64,000 bases of DNA from CAVQGZ01 sp964400785 (lineage in GTDB: Bacteria; Actinomycetota; Actinomycetes; Jiangellales; Jiangellaceae): contig CAYNWB010000007.1 of assembly GCA_964400785.1 (NCBI GenBank), forward strand, positions 9,821 through 73,820, given 5' to 3'. Positions 54,412 through 63,365 of this stretch are shown here, one piece after another. Numbering within the stretch: the stretch's first letter is position 1; each line of letters opens with the position of its first letter. The notes under the pieces were generated by a model, which saw only the letters and a program-made list of their open reading frames with translations, searched no databases and was not told the origin of the DNA. Both the position numbers and the translations under genes were made by a program.

Positions 54412-55352
54412 TGGCGGCGCTCACGACCACCGTCGGCTCGGTGGTGCTGCCGACGCCGGTGCTGACCGCCTCGGGGTGCGCCGCGGCGGGCAAGGAGCTG
54501 TCGGCCTTCGTCGACCTGCGCGAGATCGGCGGTGTCGTGACCAAGTCGATCATGGCCAGGCCGCGATCGGGTCGACCGACACCACGCATGGTCGAGACGC
54601 CGAGCGGCATGCTGAACTCGATCGGTCTGCAGGGCCCGGGCATCGAGGGGTTCCTCGCCGAGGACCTGCCCTGGCTGCTGGACTCCGGCGCCGTCGCGGT
54701 CGTGTCGATCGCCGGGGGCAGCACACAGGAGTACGGCCTGCTGGCTCGGCGTCTGGCGCAGGCGTGGGACGAGGGCATGCGACCGGCTGCGGTCGAGGTC
54801 AACATCTCGTGCCCCAACGTCGCCAACCGTGGTCTCGTGTTCGCCTGCGACCCCGTCGCCTCGGCCCAGGCGGTGAGCGCGGCGCGGTCCGAGCTGCCGC
54901 GGGAGCTGCCGATGTGGGTCAAGCTGTCGCCCGACGTCACCGACCTCGTCGCCATCGCGGCCGCGGCGCTCGACTCCGGCGCCGACGCGCTGTGCCTGGT
55001 CAACACGACGTTGGGCATGGCGATCGACCACGCCACGCTCAAGCCGCGCCTGGGTGGGGTGACGGGCGGGCTGTCGGGCCCGGCGATCCGGCCGATCGCG
55101 GTGCGCTGCGTGTACCAGGTGGCGGCGGCGTTCCCGCAGGTGCCGATCGTCGGCATCGGTGGGGTGCGCACCGGCGCCGACGCGCTCGAGCTCATCGCTG
55201 CCGGCGCACGTGCCGTGCAGGTCGGCACCGCCATCTTCGGCGACCCGTCAGCGCCGGTCCGCATCGCCGAGGAGCTCTCGACGATGCTCGACGCCCTGGA
55301 CGTCGCCTCGGTCGCCGACGTGGTCGGTGCCGCACACGAGAGGACACCATGA
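54411..55352 (+). CDS. pyrD: Dihydroorotate dehydrogenase, class 1B catalytic subunit
   Basis: 313-aa FMN TIM-barrel enzyme oxidising dihydroorotate to orotate. The catalytic base is Cys134 (NISCPNV), which defines class 1; class 2 membrane enzymes use Ser. NSIGLQGPG and GIGGVRTGADALE are the FMN/phosphate segments. Pairing with pyrK makes it NAD-linked and independent of the respiratory quinone pool. ATG 54411 is chosen; GTG 54408 is one codon earlier. pyrF overlaps by ATGA. Confidence 0.95.
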   Translation: MAALTTTVGSVVLPTPVLTASGCAAAGKELSAFVDLREIGGVVTKSIMARPRSGRPTPRMVETPSGMLNSIGLQGPGIEGFLAEDLPWLLDSGAVAVVSIAGGSTQEYGLLARRLAQAWDEGMRPAAVEVNISCPNVANRGLVFACDPVASAQAVSAARSELPRELPMWVKLSPDVTDLVAIAAAALDSGADALCLVNTTLGMAIDHATLKPRLGGVTGGLSGPAIRPIAVRCVYQVAAAFPQVPIVGIGGVRTGADALELIAAGARAVQVGTAIFGDPSAPVRIAEELSTMLDALDVASVADVVGAAHERTP

Positions 55353-56209
55353 CCAGACGCCGTGACCTGCCCGACGGGGTGGTGCAGCCGTTCGGCTCCC
55401 GCCTGCGGGCGGCCCGAGCCGCGCGAGGCCCCCTCTGCGTCGGCATCGACCCGCACCCTGCGCTGCTGAAGGCGTGGGGGCTGCACGACGACGTCGCGGG
55501 CGTGGAGGTGTTCTCCCGGACGGTGACCGACGCCCTGGCCGACCGGGTGAGCCTGCTCAAGCCTCAGATGGCGTTCTTCGAGCGTCACGGCAGCCGCGGC
55601 CTGGCGGTGCTGGAGCAGGTGGTGGTCGAGGCCCGCAGCGCCGGAGCACTCGTGCTGCTGGACGCCAAGCGCGGCGACATCGGGTCGACCATGCAGGCCT
55701 ATGCCGAAGCCTTCCTCGACCCCCGGTCGTCGCTGGCCGCCGACGCCATGACGGTGTCGCCGTACCTGGGGGTCGGTGCGCTGCGCCCGGCCTTCGACCT
55801 CGCTGCGACGCACCACGCAGGGTTGTTCGTGCTGGCCCGGACGTCGAACCCGGAGGGCAGCGCCGTCCAGCTCGCCCGGTGCGCGGACGGGCGCAGCGTG
55901 GCGCGGTCGGTCATCGAGCAGGTGCGGGCGCACAACGGCCCCTCGGCCCCGTGGGGCTCGTTCGGCGTCGTGGTCGGTGCGACGATCGACGAGCCGATGA
56001 CCGACCTCGACGTCGGGGGACCGGTGCTGGCCCCGGGCATCGGGGCGCAGGGTGCTCGAGTGCAGGACCTGCCCGCACTGTTCGGGCCCGCAGCGGCGAG
56101 CGTGTACCCGGTGTCGGCTCGTGGGGTGCTCAGCGCCGGACCCGAGGTGGGGGCTCTGCGCGCGGCCGCCGACGCGCTCAGCGAGCAGTGTGCCCGCGTG
56201 CTCGGCTGA
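55349..56209 (+). CDS. pyrF: Orotidine 5'-phosphate decarboxylase
   Basis: 286 aa, the longer group-2 type found in actinobacteria. Catalytic Lys/Asp network in LLDAKRGDIGSTMQAYA, with CVGIDPHPALL near the start and the phosphate loop SARGVL near the end. It produces UMP, the ligand for PyrR and CarB, closing the pathway. pyrE is absent from this operon. An 85-nt gap with its own promoter follows before mihF. Confidence 0.95.
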   Translation: MTRRRDLPDGVVQPFGSRLRAARAARGPLCVGIDPHPALLKAWGLHDDVAGVEVFSRTVTDALADRVSLLKPQMAFFERHGSRGLAVLEQVVVEARSAGALVLLDAKRGDIGSTMQAYAEAFLDPRSSLAADAMTVSPYLGVGALRPAFDLAATHHAGLFVLARTSNPEGSAVQLARCADGRSVARSVIEQVRAHNGPSAPWGSFGVVVGATIDEPMTDLDVGGPVLAPGIGAQGARVQDLPALFGPAAASVYPVSARGVLSAGPEVGALRAAADALSEQCARVLG

Positions 56210-56224
56210 CCTGCGGCGTGGCGA

Positions 56225-56254
56225 TTGCCCTGCTGGTCGCAGAGTCGCTAGGTT
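56225..56254 (+). promoter_or_regulatory. Promoter of mihF
   Basis: TTGCCC at 56225-56230, an 18-nt spacer and TAGGTT at 56249-56254 form the best -35/-10 pair in the window. Transcription from about 56261 gives a leader of about 34 nt carrying GAGGAGA before GTG 56295. Confidence 0.6.
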
Positions 56255-56294
56255 CGGCCCTGACAGATCGTTCATCGACCTCGAGGAGACACCC

Positions 56295-56609
56295 GTGGCC
56301 CTTCCGACGCTCACCCCCGAGCAGCGTGCGGCAGCACTGGAGAAGGCGGCCGAGGCGCGCAAGGCCCGCGCCGAGCTGAAGAACAAGCTGAAGAACGGCG
56401 GCGTCAGCCTGGCGAAGGTGCTCAAGGACGGCCAGAGCAACGACATCGTCGGCAAGATGAAGGTGTCGGCGGTGCTCGAGGCGCTGCCCGGCGTCGGCAA
56501 GGTCAAGGCCGCGGCCATCATGGAGGAGCTCGGCATCTCCGAGACCCGTCGCGTGCGTGGCCTGGGCTCCAACCAGGTGGCCGCCCTGGAGTCGCGCTTC
56601 AGCGGATGA
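56295..56609 (+). CDS. mihF: Actinobacterial integration host factor (mIHF)
   Basis: 104-aa nucleoid-associated protein of the mycobacterial IHF type, unrelated to HU/IHF. Basic N-terminal helices (AAEARKARAELKNKLKNG) are followed by a helix-two-turn-helix DNA-binding core with EALPGVGKVKAAAIMEELGI. It bends DNA and is needed for some phage integration. Position before gmk and rpoZ is conserved. Its stop overlaps gmk by ATGA, so nucleotide metabolism and chromatin genes share a transcript. Confidence 0.95.
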   Translation: MALPTLTPEQRAAALEKAAEARKARAELKNKLKNGGVSLAKVLKDGQSNDIVGKMKVSAVLEALPGVGKVKAAAIMEELGISETRRVRGLGSNQVAALESRFSG

Positions 56610-57160
56610 GCCGCCCCGGGAGGCTCATCGTCCTCTCCGGTCCGTCGGGAGTCGGCAAGACGACCGTCGTGCGTCACCTGCGTGAGAGCGCACCGCAGCT
56701 GTGGGTGTCCGTGTCGGCGACGACACGGTTCCCACGGCCTGGGGAGGCGGACGGAGTCAACTACCTGTTCGTGAGCGACGAGCAGTTCGACCGTCTTGTC
56801 GCCGACGACGACCTGCTGGAGTGGGCCTCCTACGCCGGCCATCGGTACGGCACCCCCCGCCAGCCGGTGGAGGCCGTGCGAGCGACGGGAACCCCGGTGC
56901 TGCTCGAGATCGAGATCGAAGGCGCCCGCCAGGTGCGTGCCAGCGTGCCCGACTCGCTGCTGGTGTTCCTCGCGCCCCCGTCACGCCAGGTGCTCGAGCA
57001 GCGCCTCACCGGACGCGGCACCGAGCCGGACGAGGTCGTCGCAGAACGGCTGGCCCGTGCGGCCACGGAGCTGGCCGCAGCGCAGGAGTTCGACGAGGTG
57101 ATCGTCAACGACGACATCGAGCAGGTCGTGGCCAGGCTGGTAGCCTTGGCCAGGGCGTAG
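56606..57160 (+). CDS. gmk: Guanylate kinase
   Basis: 184-aa P-loop kinase making GDP from GMP. Walker A GPSGVGKT at residues 12-19; GMP-binding RFPRPGEADGVNY and ASYAGHRYGTP; EIEIEGARQV. ATG 56606 overlaps mihF. rpoZ starts 41 nt later. Confidence 0.96.
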   Translation: MSRPGRLIVLSGPSGVGKTTVVRHLRESAPQLWVSVSATTRFPRPGEADGVNYLFVSDEQFDRLVADDDLLEWASYAGHRYGTPRQPVEAVRATGTPVLLEIEIEGARQVRASVPDSLLVFLAPPSRQVLEQRLTGRGTEPDEVVAERLARAATELAAAQEFDEVIVNDDIEQVVARLVALARA

Positions 57161-57201
57161 AACGCGCTCCCGCCTCCCACCGTCGAAACGAGAAGCGACA
57201 C

Positions 57202-57465
57202 GTGTCTGGAACTCATGGCTCGGCCGAGGGCATCACGTCCCCCCCGATCGACAACCTGCTCGGGGTGGTCAACTCGAAGTACTCGCTGGTGAGCATCGCC
57301 GCCAAGCGGGCGCGGCAGATCAATGCCTACTACTCGGAGCTGGGCGAGGGGCTGCTGGAGTACGTCGGCCCTCTCGTGGCCACGCACCCGCAGGAGAAGG
57401 CTCTGTCGATCGCGCTGCGTGAGGTCGAGGGCGGCCTGCTCGACGTCGAGCCGATCAAGGACTGA
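57202..57465 (+). CDS. rpoZ: RNA polymerase omega subunit
   Basis: 87 aa with the omega signature SKYSLVSIAAKRARQIN and the C-terminal KALSIALREVEGG. It stabilises assembly of RNA polymerase. GTG 57202 is preceded only by a weak GAGAAG. The stop is 2 nt before the apparent CTG start of coaBC, and the rpoZ end supplies the AAGGA site for that gene. Confidence 0.94.
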   Translation: MSGTHGSAEGITSPPIDNLLGVVNSKYSLVSIAAKRARQINAYYSELGEGLLEYVGPLVATHPQEKALSIALREVEGGLLDVEPIKD

Positions 57466-57467
57466 CC

Positions 57468-58712
57468 CTGGTCAACGTTGTCGTCGGAGTCGGCGGGGGC
57501 ATCGCGGCCTACAAGGTCGCCACGGTCGTCCGCGGACTGACCGAGGCGGGCATGAGCGTCCGCGTGGTGCCCACCGAGGCTGCGCTGCGGTTCGTCGGCG
57601 CGCCCACCTGGGAGGCGCTGTCAGGTCAGCCTGTGACCACGAGCGTCTTCAGCGACGTCCCCGACGTGCCGCACGTGCGCCTGGGCCAGCAGGCAGACCT
57701 GGTGCTGGTCGCCCCCGCCACGGCAGACCTGCTGGCCCGCGCCGCCCATGGCCTGGCCGACGACCTGCTGACCTCGACGCTGCTGACGGCCCGCTGCCCG
57801 GTGCTCATGGCCCCGGCGATGCACACCGAGATGTGGGAGCACCCGGCGACCGTTGCCAACGTGCAGGTCTTGCGCGAGCGGGGCGTGCTGGTGCTCGAGC
57901 CGGGCGCTGGTCGCCTCACCGGCACCGACTCCGGTGCGGGGCGACTCCCGGAGCCGCAGGACCTGCTCGCGGCGGCCCGTGCCGTGCTGGACCACCCCGG
58001 GCTGCGCCGTGACCTCGCTGGAAGCCGGGTGCTCGTGACCGCCGGCAGCACGCAGGAGCCGCTGGACCCCGTCCGCTACCTGACCAACCACTCCAGCGGA
58101 CGGCAGGGGTGGGCCCTGGCGCGGGTGGCGGCGCTGCGCGGAGCGGACGTGACGCTGGTGGCCGGACCCAGCGAGATGCCGGACCCGTCGGGCGTGACCA
58201 CCGTGCGCGTGGGAGACGCCCGCGAGATGCGAGCCGTCGTGCTCGAGCAGGCCGCCGAGATGGACGCGATCGTCATGGCGGCCGCTGTCGCCGACCACCG
58301 CCCCCGGGCTGCGTCCCCGGCCAAGGTGAAGAAGGACGGTGGCGACCGTTCGCTCGACCTGGTGGCCAACCCCGACATCCTCGTCGAGCTCGCCTCGACG
58401 TCCCGCGCAGGCCAGGTCGTCGTCGGGTTCGCCGCCGAGACCGGCGACGACGACGCCACGGTGCTCGAGCTCGGTCGCCGCAAGCTCGCCGCGAAGGGCT
58501 GCGACGTGCTGGTCGTCAACGAGGTCGGCGGTGGCAAGGGGTTCGCCGCACCGGTCAACGAGGCGGTGCTGCTCACCGCCGACGGTGGGCAGGTCGAGGT
58601 GCCGTTGGGCAGCAAGGAGCGGCTCGCGGCGGTGGTCTGGGACGAGGTCGTGTCGCGCCTGCCAGGTACTGTTCGGGCGGCCGTACCAACGCGAGGGGAA
58701 CCGCATCCATGA
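57468..58712 (+). CDS. coaBC: Bifunctional CoaBC, apparent CTG start
   Basis: Makes 4'-phosphopantetheine in two steps. The decarboxylase (CoaC) half has VGVGGGIAAYK and APAMHTEMW; the synthetase (CoaB) half starts near residue 190 with TQEPLDPVRYLTNHSSG and has the lysine-rich PAKVKKDGG. The N-terminal VVVGVGGGIAAYK must be included, yet the first ATG/GTG/TTG in frame is at 57552, deep in the domain. CTG 57468 has AAGGA six bases upstream and gives 414 aa with a normal N-terminus. CTG 57462, overlapping the rpoZ stop, is less well spaced. metK overlaps by ATGA. Confidence 0.9.
   Translation: MVNVVVGVGGGIAAYKVATVVRGLTEAGMSVRVVPTEAALRFVGAPTWEALSGQPVTTSVFSDVPDVPHVRLGQQADLVLVAPATADLLARAAHGLADDLLTSTLLTARCPVLMAPAMHTEMWEHPATVANVQVLRERGVLVLEPGAGRLTGTDSGAGRLPEPQDLLAAARAVLDHPGLRRDLAGSRVLVTAGSTQEPLDPVRYLTNHSSGRQGWALARVAALRGADVTLVAGPSEMPDPSGVTTVRVGDAREMRAVVLEQAAEMDAIVMAAAVADHRPRAASPAKVKKDGGDRSLDLVANPDILVELASTSRAGQVVVGFAAETGDDDATVLELGRRKLAAKGCDVLVVNEVGGGKGFAAPVNEAVLLTADGGQVEVPLGSKERLAAVVWDEVVSRLPGTVRAAVPTRGEPHP
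58667..58672 (+). promoter_or_regulatory. Candidate internal -10 for metK
   Basis: TACTGT inside the end of coaBC, 36 nt before metK, followed by GAGGGGAA as its ribosome binding site. Same hexamer as at ruvC and the transporter gene. No -35 found. Confidence 0.3.
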
Positions 58713-59902
58713 GGCAGCGCCTGTTCACGTCGGAGTCCGTCACCGAAGGGCACCCGGACAAGATCTGCGACCAGATCAGCGACGCGATCCTGGACGCGCT
58801 GCTCGACCAGGACAGCTCGAGCCGCGTCGCCGTGGAGACCATGGTCACCACGGGCCTGGTGCACGTCGCGGGCGAGGTCACGACCAAGGCCTACGCCGAC
58901 ATCCCCGAGCTGGTTCGCAGCGTGGTTCTCGGCATCGGGTACGACTCGTCCAGCAAGGGCTTCGACGGGGAGTCCTGCGGGGTGTCGGTGTCGATCGGCA
59001 GCCAGTCCCCGGACATCGCCGCCGGCGTGGACGACGCCTACGAGGAGCGCCGAGAGGGTTCGCACGACCCCCTCGACCGTCAGGGCGCCGGCGACCAGGG
59101 CCTGATGTTCGGGTACGCCAGCGACGAGACGCCCGAGCTCATGCCGATGCCGATCATGCTCGCGCACCGTCTGGCGGCTGCCTTGACGCAGGCCCGCAAG
59201 ACCGGGGTCATGCCCTACCTGCGACCGGACGGCAAGACCCAGGTGACCGTCGAGTACGACGGCGACCGGCCCGTGCGGGTCGACACGGTCGTGGTGTCGA
59301 CCCAGCACGCCGAGGACATCAACCTCGAGACGATGCTCGCCCCCGACATCCGGACGCACGTGGTCGAGCCGGTGCTCGCCGACGTCGACATCGACACCGC
59401 CGGTCTGCGGCTGCTGGTCAACCCGACAGGGCGCTTCGTCGTGGGCGGCCCGATGGGTGACGCCGGCCTGACCGGTCGCAAGATCATCATCGACACCTAC
59501 GGCGGCATGGCCCGCCACGGCGGTGGGGCGTTCTCCGGCAAGGACCCCAGCAAGGTCGACCGGTCGGCGGCCTACGCGATGCGCTGGGTCGCCAAGAACG
59601 TCGTGGCCGCCGGCTTGGCGCGACGGTGCGAGGTGCAGGTCGCCTACGCGATCGGCAAGGCGCACCCGGTGGGCGTGTTCGTCGAGACGTTCGGCACCGA
59701 GACAGTGCCGGTGCACCGCATCACCGACGCCATCGACGAGGTGTTCGACCTGCGGCCCGCTGCGATCATCAGCGACCTCGACCTGCTGCGCCCGATCTAC
59801 CAGGCGACGGCGGCCTACGGACACTTCGGGCGGGAGCTCGACGACTTCACCTGGGAGAAGCTCGACCGCGTGGACGCGCTGCGTGCCGCAGTCGGCCCCT
59901 GA
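58709..59902 (+). CDS. metK: S-adenosylmethionine synthetase
   Basis: 397 aa. ATP/methionine site GHPDK at 14-18, the flexible loop near residue 100, the glycine loop GGMARHGGGAFSGKDPSKVDRS (core GGGAFSGKD) are all intact. Makes S-adenosylmethionine from methionine and ATP. ATG 58709 overlaps coaBC; priA starts 20 nt before its stop. Confidence 0.97.
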   Translation: MRQRLFTSESVTEGHPDKICDQISDAILDALLDQDSSSRVAVETMVTTGLVHVAGEVTTKAYADIPELVRSVVLGIGYDSSSKGFDGESCGVSVSIGSQSPDIAAGVDDAYEERREGSHDPLDRQGAGDQGLMFGYASDETPELMPMPIMLAHRLAAALTQARKTGVMPYLRPDGKTQVTVEYDGDRPVRVDTVVVSTQHAEDINLETMLAPDIRTHVVEPVLADVDIDTAGLRLLVNPTGRFVVGGPMGDAGLTGRKIIIDTYGGMARHGGGAFSGKDPSKVDRSAAYAMRWVAKNVVAAGLARRCEVQVAYAIGKAHPVGVFVETFGTETVPVHRITDAIDEVFDLRPAAIISDLDLLRPIYQATAAYGHFGRELDDFTWEKLDRVDALRAAVGP

Positions 59903-61838
59903 GCACCCTGCCGCACCTCTCGTCGACCCCGTCGCGAGGGTACTGGTCGACGTCGGCCTGCCCCACCTGGACCGTCCGTTCGACTACCGGGTGCGACCCG
60001 ACCAGGCGCACGCGGCGGTCGCCGGTGCTCGGGTGCGCGTGCGCTTCGCCGGACGGCTGACCAGCGGGTACATCCTCGAGCGAGCGTCGACGACCGACCA
60101 CGTCGGTGACCTGGCCGACCTGGAGCGGGTGGTGTCGGCCGAGCCCGTTCTGACCCCGGAGGTCGCAGAGCTGGCGCGGCGGGTCGCGGACCACTACGCC
60201 GGCACGCGTGCCGACGTGCTGCGCCTCGCGATCCCTCCCCGGCACGCGCGCACCGAGCAGGCCGGTCTTCGTCAGCGCCGTGCCGTCGTCGCGGGGGCGC
60301 CGAGCCCGGGGGAGTGGGAGCGTTACCCCGCCGGAGGGGCCCTGCTGGACTCCCTGGCACAGGGCGGTCGTCCGCGTGCCGTGCTGAGCGTGCTACCAGG
60401 GTCGGGGTGGCCGGAGCTTCTCGCGCGCGCGGCGGCGGCGACACTGGCCGGGGGTCGCGGAGCGGTTCTCGTCGTCCCCGACACCCGTGACGTCGCACGC
60501 CTCGACGCTGCGCTGACCGAGGTGCTGGGCCCCGACCAGCACGTGGCACTGCACGCCGAGCAGGGACCGTCGGCTCGGTACCGACGCTTTCTCGCCGTGC
60601 TGCGCGGCGAGACGTCCGTGGTGGTCGGCACGCGCTCAGCCGTGTTCGCGCCGGTGCGCGACCTGGGTCTGCTCGCGGTCTGGGACGACGGGGACGACCT
60701 GCTCGCCGAGCCACGCGCGCCGTACCCGCATGCGCGCGACGTCGCGCTCATCCGAGCCCACCAGCACGGGTGCGCCGTGCTGCTCGCCGGGCACGCGCGG
60801 ACGGCGGAGGCCGCGCGACTCGTGCAGACCGGGTGGGCGCGCGACGTGCGTGCCGACCGACCCGCCTCGCGTGCGGCGGCTGCTCGCGTGCTCGTCACCG
60901 GCGGGGCACCCCGTGCCGGGGCCCGACGCTCGCGCGTCCCGGACGACGTGTTCCGAGTCGTGCGCACCGCCCTGGCGCACGGACCCGTGCTCGTGCACGT
61001 GCCACGTCGGGGCTACCGGCCGACGCTGGCATGCCAGCGCTGCCGCACCGCCGCTCGGTGCCCACGGTGCGCGGGACCCCTGGGGCAGGCTCGCGCCGGT
61101 GAGCCACCCCAGTGCCACTGGTGTCGACACCCGGTCGTCGACTGGGTCTGCGCGGCGTGCGGCGACACCCGGCTGCGTGCGCCGGTGGTGGGCGAGCAGC
61201 GGACGGCCGAGGAGCTCGGCCGAGCCTTTCCCGGCACGGTCGTGCGTCAGTCCGGGCTCGGCCACGTGCTCGACGACATACCGGCCACGCCGAGCCTCGT
61301 CGTGTGCACACCCGGGGCCGAACCCGTCGCTGCGGGTGGGTACGCCGCCGCGGTTCTGCTCGACGTGGACGCCAGCCTGGCGCGGGCCGACCTTCGAGCG
61401 GCCGAGGAGTGCCTACGGCGGTGGCTCAACGTCGTGTCGCTCGTGCGCCCGGCCGGTGAGGGCGGTGTCGTCCTGGCGGTGGGTGACCCGGCCCACCGCG
61501 CGGTCCAGGCGCTCGTGCGGCTCGACCCGGCCGGGTTCGCCGAGCGTGAGCTGGCCGACCGTGAGGCGGCGCATCTGCCACCGGCATGGCGCATCGCCGA
61601 GCTCACCGGTCCGTCCGGGGCCGTCGACGAGCTGCTGGACCTCGCCGCGATCCCACCCGAGGCGGACGTCCTCGGACCCGTGCCGGTCGACGAGGACGAC
61701 GTGCGGGTGCTGGTTCGGGCCCCGCTCGACGACTCGCCCGCGCTGACCCACGGGCTGCGCGCAGCAGCCGGTGTGCGCTCCGCCCGCCGCCGAGGCGGGG
61801 CTGTGCGCATCCGGGTCGATCCGGTCGACGTGGGATGA
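59883..61838 (+). CDS. priA: PriA-like primosomal protein, helicase motifs degenerate
   Basis: 651 aa. N-terminal DNA-binding domain (DVGLPHLDRPFDYRVR) and the zinc domain with four CxxC pairs (CQRC, CPRC, CHWC, CAAC) are intact. Where a Walker A (GxTGSGKT) should be, the sequence reads SVLPGSGWPELLARA, and the DEEH box is replaced by WDDGDDLL. Loss of the helicase is known for actinobacterial PriA, so it probably acts as a structural restart factor. GTG 59883 overlaps metK by 20 nt and is the last start before the domain. Confidence 0.92.
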   Translation: MPQSAPEHPAAPLVDPVARVLVDVGLPHLDRPFDYRVRPDQAHAAVAGARVRVRFAGRLTSGYILERASTTDHVGDLADLERVVSAEPVLTPEVAELARRVADHYAGTRADVLRLAIPPRHARTEQAGLRQRRAVVAGAPSPGEWERYPAGGALLDSLAQGGRPRAVLSVLPGSGWPELLARAAAATLAGGRGAVLVVPDTRDVARLDAALTEVLGPDQHVALHAEQGPSARYRRFLAVLRGETSVVVGTRSAVFAPVRDLGLLAVWDDGDDLLAEPRAPYPHARDVALIRAHQHGCAVLLAGHARTAEAARLVQTGWARDVRADRPASRAAAARVLVTGGAPRAGARRSRVPDDVFRVVRTALAHGPVLVHVPRRGYRPTLACQRCRTAARCPRCAGPLGQARAGEPPQCHWCRHPVVDWVCAACGDTRLRAPVVGEQRTAEELGRAFPGTVVRQSGLGHVLDDIPATPSLVVCTPGAEPVAAGGYAAAVLLDVDASLARADLRAAEECLRRWLNVVSLVRPAGEGGVVLAVGDPAHRAVQALVRLDPAGFAERELADREAAHLPPAWRIAELTGPSGAVDELLDLAAIPPEADVLGPVPVDEDDVRVLVRAPLDDSPALTHGLRAAAGVRSARRRGGAVRIRVDPVDVG

Positions 61839-61842
61839 CGCC

Positions 61843-61848
61843 TAGACT
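61843..61848 (+). promoter_or_regulatory. Candidate -10 for def
   Basis: TAGACT, 21 nt before the GTG of def, with GAGGAGGA ribosome binding site at 61858-61865. Same hexamer as at relA. -35 unclear. Confidence 0.45.
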
Positions 61849-61869
61849 CGACGGCGTGAGGAGGACCGC

Positions 61870-62412
61870 GTGATCCAGCCCATCCGACTGTTCGGCGACC
61901 CCGTGCTGCGGGAGAAGGCCGCCCCGGTGACCACGTTCGATGCCGAGCTTCGCCGGCTCGTGCGCGATCTCACCGACACGATGCTCGACGCACCCGGCGT
62001 GGGCCTGGCCGCCCCGCAGCTCGGGGTCGGGCTGCGGGTGTTCACCTACAACGTCGACGACGTCGTCGGGCACCTGGTGAACCCCGACCTGGAGCTCTCG
62101 CAGGAGGAGCAGCTCGGCCCCGAGGGCTGCTTGTCGCTCCCCGGGCTCGAGTACGACTGCCTGCGAGCGGCGCGGGTCGTCGCGAAGGGGTTCGACATGT
62201 ACGGGGAGCCGGTGACGCTCGAGGGCAGCGACCTGCTGGCGCGCTGCATCCAGCACGAGACCGACCACCTCGACGGTGTGCTGTTCATCGACCGGCTCGA
62301 CCAGAAGTCGCGCAAGGCGGCCATGAAGGAGATCCGCGAGGCCGAGTGGGCAGGGGGCCCGGCTCCGACCGTCAAGCTCTCCCCACACCCGACGTTCGGT
62401 CGGGCCTTCTAG
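61870..62412 (+). CDS. def: Peptide deformylase
   Basis: 180-aa metalloenzyme removing N-formyl groups from nascent proteins. All three motifs are present: GVGLAAPQ, EGCLSLP with ligand C87, and HETDH with H129, E130, H133. Ends in TAG 3 bases before fmt, whose product adds the formyl group. GTG 61870 has a near-perfect ribosome binding site. Confidence 0.97.
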   Translation: MIQPIRLFGDPVLREKAAPVTTFDAELRRLVRDLTDTMLDAPGVGLAAPQLGVGLRVFTYNVDDVVGHLVNPDLELSQEEQLGPEGCLSLPGLEYDCLRAARVVAKGFDMYGEPVTLEGSDLLARCIQHETDHLDGVLFIDRLDQKSRKAAMKEIREAEWAGGPAPTVKLSPHPTFGRAF

Positions 62413-62414
62413 AG

Positions 62415-63365
62415 GTGCGGCTGCTCTTCGCCGGCACCCCCGCGGTCGCCGTGCCCTCCTTGCGGGCCCTGCTGGACTCCTCGCACGAGGTGGTCGCAGT
62501 GCTGACGCGCCCGGATGCCCGCGTCGGTCGTGGGCGCACGGTGGCCGCGTCTCCCGTGGCTGCGTTGGCCCGCGAGTCGGGCATCGAGACCCTGACCCCG
62601 CAGCGGCCGAGCGACCCCGACTTCGTGCAGCGACTCGCCGAGCTGGCCGTCGACTGCGCACCCGTCGTGGCCTACGGCGGGCTGATCCCCGCACCCGCCC
62701 TGGCCGTGCCCCGGCACGGGTGGGTCAACCTGCACTTCTCGCTGCTGCCCGCCTGGCGGGGCGCCGCCCCGGTGCAGCACGCGGTGCTCGCGGGGGACGA
62801 GATCACCGGGGCGTGCACCTTTCTGCTCGAGCAGGGGCTGGACACGGGCCCCGTGTTCGGGTCGGTCACCGAACCGATCCGCCCTGATGACACCAGTGGC
62901 GACCTGCTCGAGCGCCTGTCGCGGTCCGGGGCAGCGCTTCTCGTGGCGACGATGGACGGGATCGCCGCCGGGCGGCTGCACCCGCGTCCGCAGTCCGGGG
63001 ACGACGTGAGCCACGCACCCAAGCTGAGCGTGGCGGACGCACGCATCGACTGGACCGCGCCGGCCCAGCGGGTGGACCGGCTCGTCCGCGCCTGCACCCC
63101 CGCGCCAGGGGCGTGGACCACGCTGCGCGGCGACCGGCTCAAGGTCGCCCCGGTGCGCCTGGAACCGCATGCCGACGGGGCGACGGGCACCGAGCCCGGA
63201 CGGCTCCCGCCCGGTCGGCTCGAGGTCACGGGCAGCGCGGTGCTCGTCGGGACGGCCACCGTCCCCGTCGTCCTGACGCAGGTGCAGCCGGCGGGCAAGA
63301 CCATGATGGCCGCCGGTGACTGGGCCCGCGGGGTACGCCCGCAACCGGACGAGGCGCTGGTCTGA
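62415..63365 (+). CDS. fmt: Methionyl-tRNA formyltransferase
   Basis: 316 aa. N-terminal domain has LLFAGTPAVAVPSLRALL and the catalytic loop VNLHFSLLPAWRGAAPVQ; the C-terminal OB-fold binds initiator tRNA. Formylates Met-tRNA for initiation. GTG 62415 comes 2 nt after the def stop, and rsmB begins at the base after its own stop. def-fmt-rsmB is a widely conserved trio. Confidence 0.96.
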   Translation: MRLLFAGTPAVAVPSLRALLDSSHEVVAVLTRPDARVGRGRTVAASPVAALARESGIETLTPQRPSDPDFVQRLAELAVDCAPVVAYGGLIPAPALAVPRHGWVNLHFSLLPAWRGAAPVQHAVLAGDEITGACTFLLEQGLDTGPVFGSVTEPIRPDDTSGDLLERLSRSGAALLVATMDGIAAGRLHPRPQSGDDVSHAPKLSVADARIDWTAPAQRVDRLVRACTPAPGAWTTLRGDRLKVAPVRLEPHADGATGTEPGRLPPGRLEVTGSAVLVGTATVPVVLTQVQPAGKTMMAAGDWARGVRPQPDEALV

